This document shows positions 20,156 through 22,416 of a stretch of DNA of 22,416 nt, one piece after another. A program made the position numbers and the translations under genes. The DNA comes from a virus, in IMG/VR virus record IMGVR_UViG_3300017963_000779, positions 1 through 22,416 of that record. One strand, 5' to 3'. Numbering within the stretch: the first letter of the stretch is position 1; each line of letters begins with the position of its first letter. The notes beneath the pieces were generated by a model that ran no database searches, was not told the origin of the DNA, and saw nothing but the letters and a program-made list of their open reading frames with translations.

Positions 20156-20545
20156 CTAGCCGATCTCGTGGTACATCGGCAGGCCCGCGATCTCCATCTT
20201 GACGCGGTCGGTGTCGACCGCGCCGCCCACGATGCTCTCGACGCGGAAGAACACCGACCCATGCCGGTTCACCGCGTACTTGTACAGCCCGTCGCCGCTG
20301 AAGGTCACCGTCACCGGGGTGTTGTCGGTCACGAACGCCCCCTTGGCGTCGCTCCAGAAGTACGGGGTCACGTCCGCGGCGGTGGCGCTGTTGTGAAAGC
20401 TGGCAATCACCACGACCTCGTCGAAGTCGGCCAGGTTGAGGCCGCCGCGCTTGGTCGCGGGGAGCGCCGAGTCGTTGTTCTGCACGGTGCGGTGCAGCGT
20501 GAAGTGCGGCGCGTAGGTGATCTCTGAAAGGTTCTCGACGCCCAT
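20156..20545 (-). CDS. Small beta-rich virion-like protein, 129 aa (tandem paralogue 1)
   Basis: Unrecognised. ATG at 20545; a GGAGG element lies upstream near the end of the 163-aa gene, and only 3 nt separate the two genes. Beta strands run throughout: EITYAPHFTLHRTVQNND, DEVVVIASFHNS, TPYFWSDAKGAFV, VTVTFSGDGLYKYAV and SVFFRVESIVGGAVDTDRVKMEIAGLP. By eye about half of the residues match the downstream paralogue, with differences concentrated in the first 40 residues and around YKYAVNRHG. The shared FWSD-x-x-G-AFV-x-DNTP-x-TVT-x-SGDGL core suggests the same fold with a different binding face. Confidence 0.75.
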   Translation of the reverse strand: MGVENLSEITYAPHFTLHRTVQNNDSALPATKRGGLNLADFDEVVVIASFHNSATAADVTPYFWSDAKGAFVTDNTPVTVTFSGDGLYKYAVNRHGSVFFRVESIVGGAVDTDRVKMEIAGLPMYHEIG

Positions 20546-20548
20546 CGG

Positions 20549-21040
20549 TTACCTCCTCAACGTCGGGGGCAGGAACCCCCACTTGCGATCGCCGCCCCTA
20601 GGGACCTCCACCACGACGTCGGCCGCCCGCTTCTCCACCCCGTCGCTGCAGGCGCACTCCACGTACTCCATGCGGACCTCGACTGGTTCGCTGAACGCGA
20701 ACTCTCCGTCGGAGGTTCGGCTGAACGTCGACTTGTACATCCTGCCCGTGTTGCCGTCCTGCACGATCACGTGGTCGTCATAGATCCCGACCAGGCGGGC
20801 GTCCAGGCTGCCGTTGGCCAGCACGACGCGGTTGGTCTGGATCGCGGTGACCATCGCCCCCACGAAGTCCCAGACCTCCTCGCCCGGCCTCATCTCCAGC
20901 CTTCTCACGCGGACGAAGTCCTTGCCCTCGTTGGCCTTGCGCTGCAGCGCCATCATGTCGTTGAACTTGGCGGCGTCCAGCTTGTCGGCGTTTCGGGACA
21001 GGTCGGCCAGGTGACTCTTCTTCTTCGTTGTTAGTGACAT
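20549..21040 (-). CDS. Hypothetical protein between terminase and portal cluster, 163 aa
   Basis: Function unknown. ATG at 21040 with AAAGGGG upstream (21046-21052), which overlaps the terminase stop. The N-terminal third is helical and basic (KKKSHLADLSRNADKLDAAKF, then NDMMALQRKANEGKDFVRV). The middle and C-terminal parts are beta: VVLANGSLDARLVGIYDDHVIVQDG, TGRMYKSTFSRTSDGEFAFSEPVEVRMEYVE. That 'iYDDhVIV-x-D-x-x-x-g-x-x-Yk-x-x-f-x-x-x-dGe-x-x-f-x-ePv-V' pattern resembles a small domain I know from N-terminal parts of some phage prohead-protease proteins. A CACSDG motif follows near residue 135. A head-associated role is therefore likely. Confidence 0.72.
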   Translation of the reverse strand: MSLTTKKKSHLADLSRNADKLDAAKFNDMMALQRKANEGKDFVRVRRLEMRPGEEVWDFVGAMVTAIQTNRVVLANGSLDARLVGIYDDHVIVQDGNTGRMYKSTFSRTSDGEFAFSEPVEVRMEYVECACSDGVEKRAADVVVEVPRGGDRKWGFLPPTLRR

Positions 21041-21052
21041 TTATTCGCCCCT

Positions 21053-22416
21053 TTAGATCAGCGCGCGGGCCTTACGCTTGGGGCCTATGACCCCGACCCG
21101 CTCCCTCCGGCGCTTCCTGGCGCCCACCACGGTGCCAAGCCGGATCGCAAGGTCCAGCGCGTCCATCATATCATCATACTTGCCGCGGGGAAACTCTACG
21201 AGCTGGTCCTCAAGGTCGGACTCCAATGTCCGGCGGTGGAGGATCCTGCCGTTCTCGTACATCGCCGAGAGCTGCCACGCCCGCGTCACCTTGTCCTTGT
21301 GGGTCATGATGGGCCTGCAGCGGTCCCCTATCTCCGGGCCCAGCTCGCGGTACACCGAGCCCAGCCTTGACTTCTGGAACGCGTTGGCCTCGATCCCGTG
21401 CCGCATCGGGCTCCAAGCCGCGAATATCTGGGCGGTCCTGGCTATCTGACGGGTGTACGGGACGTGCCCGTGGAAGCAGTCCAAGAGGTAGATCTTGGGC
21501 CAGCGCCCCTCGTTGTCTATCCCGATCACGTAGTCCGCGTACTCGTCCCCCTTCGTGTCCTCGCCGATCGCGAGGTCGCAGGCCGACCACACCTTCAGGC
21601 TGAGTCGCTCCACCAGCTCGTGGGGATCGTCGTCGTAGTGGCGGAAATACTCCTCCTTGAAGATGTCTCCCTGCATCCGCTTCGTGCTCTGCTGCATCTG
21701 GGAGTCGAAGTGGGCCGATCCCATGGCGGCGCGCCTGTTCTTCAACTTCTCGGTCGGGGCGAAGCGCTCGCACGTGCTGATCCCCTGGGGGTCTGCCTGA
21801 CCGGTGCTGGGGTCTATCAGGGCGGGGCACAGGAACACCGCCGACTTGAAGTTGGGGTCCTTGGTCTCGAAGTGGTTGTAGATGTCGTGGGGGTGGTACC
21901 TCGTCCCTATGGCGTCGAACTCCCCGGGCTGGCCGTTCTCGCGCACGATCATCAGGGTGGGGACCATCGTCTTGTACACGAACGTGTGGATCTTCTCCCG
22001 CTCACCCTCGGTGCGGGCGTTGCGCTCGTCCATGAGGTCGTCGGCCTTGATCATGTCGAAGTGCTTGGACGCGACGGCCCCGTCGGCGCCGGCGGCGTAG
22101 AACGTGGGCTCGGGGTAGTCTACCTGTCGGGTGTTTATGGTGACCCGCCGCTCCCCCCACGCCGGCGCTCGCTCGCACTTGTCCCCGAACAGCTCGCGGT
22201 ACCGGTCGACCTTGTAACGCCCCTTGATGCCCTCCAGGATGCCGGCGGCCTGGTCCTTCGTGCGGCTCCCGATCATGATCCGGATGTTGGGGTCCAGCTC
22301 GGCCTGCATCATGCAGTCCGCGATGGTCAGGACAGTGCTCTTGCCGAAGCCTCGGGGGGCGAGCCAGAGTCGCCACCAACGCCCCTTGCGCCTCGCCCTG
22401 TCCAGGATCTTTATCA
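21053..22416 (-). CDS. terL: Terminase large subunit (N-terminus outside the window)
   Basis: ATP-driven DNA packaging motor and nuclease. The frame is open to the window edge and I translated the last 34 codons by hand, so the first Met I see (22312) is internal. Walker A is APRGFGKST at 22334-22360. Counting from the Met at 22312, Walker B is FDMIKADDLMDE (residues 85-96) and the coupling motif is AIGTRYHPHD (134-143). The RNase H-like nuclease has D246 (ACDLAIGED), E308 (GIEANAFQ) and a D380-D-M-M-D384 cluster (KYDDMMDALDLAI). All expected catalytic residues are present. The C-terminus is basic (KRRRERVGVIGPKRKARALI). No small terminase is visible; it would lie beyond the window. Confidence 0.97.
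   Translation of the reverse strand, partial: IKILDRARRKGRWWRLWLAPRGFGKSTVLTIADCMMQAELDPNIRIMIGSRTKDQAAGILEGIKGRYKVDRYRELFGDKCERAPAWGERRVTINTRQVDYPEPTFYAAGADGAVASKHFDMIKADDLMDERNARTEGEREKIHTFVYKTMVPTLMIVRENGQPGEFDAIGTRYHPHDIYNHFETKDPNFKSAVFLCPALIDPSTGQADPQGISTCERFAPTEKLKNRRAAMGSAHFDSQMQQSTKRMQGDIFKEEYFRHYDDDPHELVERLSLKVWSACDLAIGEDTKGDEYADYVIGIDNEGRWPKIYLLDCFHGHVPYTRQIARTAQIFAAWSPMRHGIEANAFQKSRLGSVYRELGPEIGDRCRPIMTHKDKVTRAWQLSAMYENGRILHRRTLESDLEDQLVEFPRGKYDDMMDALDLAIRLGTVVGARKRRRERVGVIGPKRKARALI

Overview
The window is a piece of a tailed-phage or prophage genome (Caudoviricetes) carrying most of the virion morphogenesis module. Almost every gene is on the minus strand, so the biological order runs from high to low coordinates. 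A partial tail sheath protein at the low-coordinate edge points to a contractile (myovirus-type) tail. The DNA is GC-rich, strong AAGGAGG-type ribosome binding sites are common, and neighbouring genes often overlap by 4 nt (ATGA or TTGA). This fits a high-GC bacterial host, but nothing in the window identifies that host.

Packaging and head entry (22416 to 16776): large terminase (N-terminus outside the window), a 163-aa unknown protein, two tandem paralogous small beta-rich proteins, a PBSX-type portal and an SPP1 gp7/MuF-type minor head protein. An AT-rich 130-bp spacer with two perfect 12-bp palindromes and a 10-bp direct repeat follows. Next come two overlapping accessory genes: a three-helix PQ-loop/SemiSWEET-like membrane protein and a putative HEYAH zinc metalloprotease. 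After these are a 75-aa helical protein and an XkdF-type prohead protease.

Capsid (14597 to 10903): a lower-GC endonuclease VII/HNH gene is inserted on the opposite strand between the protease and a glutamate-rich scaffold-like protein. The HK97-fold major capsid protein follows, with an apparent extra beta domain, and then three small proteins with one strong GNRA-loop hairpin between them.

Fibre and decoration block (10804 to 4633): about 6 kb lies between the capsid genes and the connector genes. It holds a 563-aa beta-rich surface protein ending at a clear Rho-independent terminator, a coiled-coil protein, a 166-aa structural protein, a 452-aa repeat-bearing fibre-like protein, a 243-aa structural protein, a permuted NlpC/P60-like putative cysteine hydrolase, and two tandem paralogous 'NG' beta-domain proteins.

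Neck and tail (4617 to 1): an FN3-connector fusion, a head-closure-like protein, a gp10-like neck protein, a 455-aa structural protein, a low-GC 81-aa zinc-knuckle gene that looks like an internally deleted endonuclease VII, and the tail sheath. The best candidates for something little described are the PQ-loop/metalloprotease pair in the head module, the putative hydrolase in the fibre block, and the two pairs of duplicated small beta proteins.
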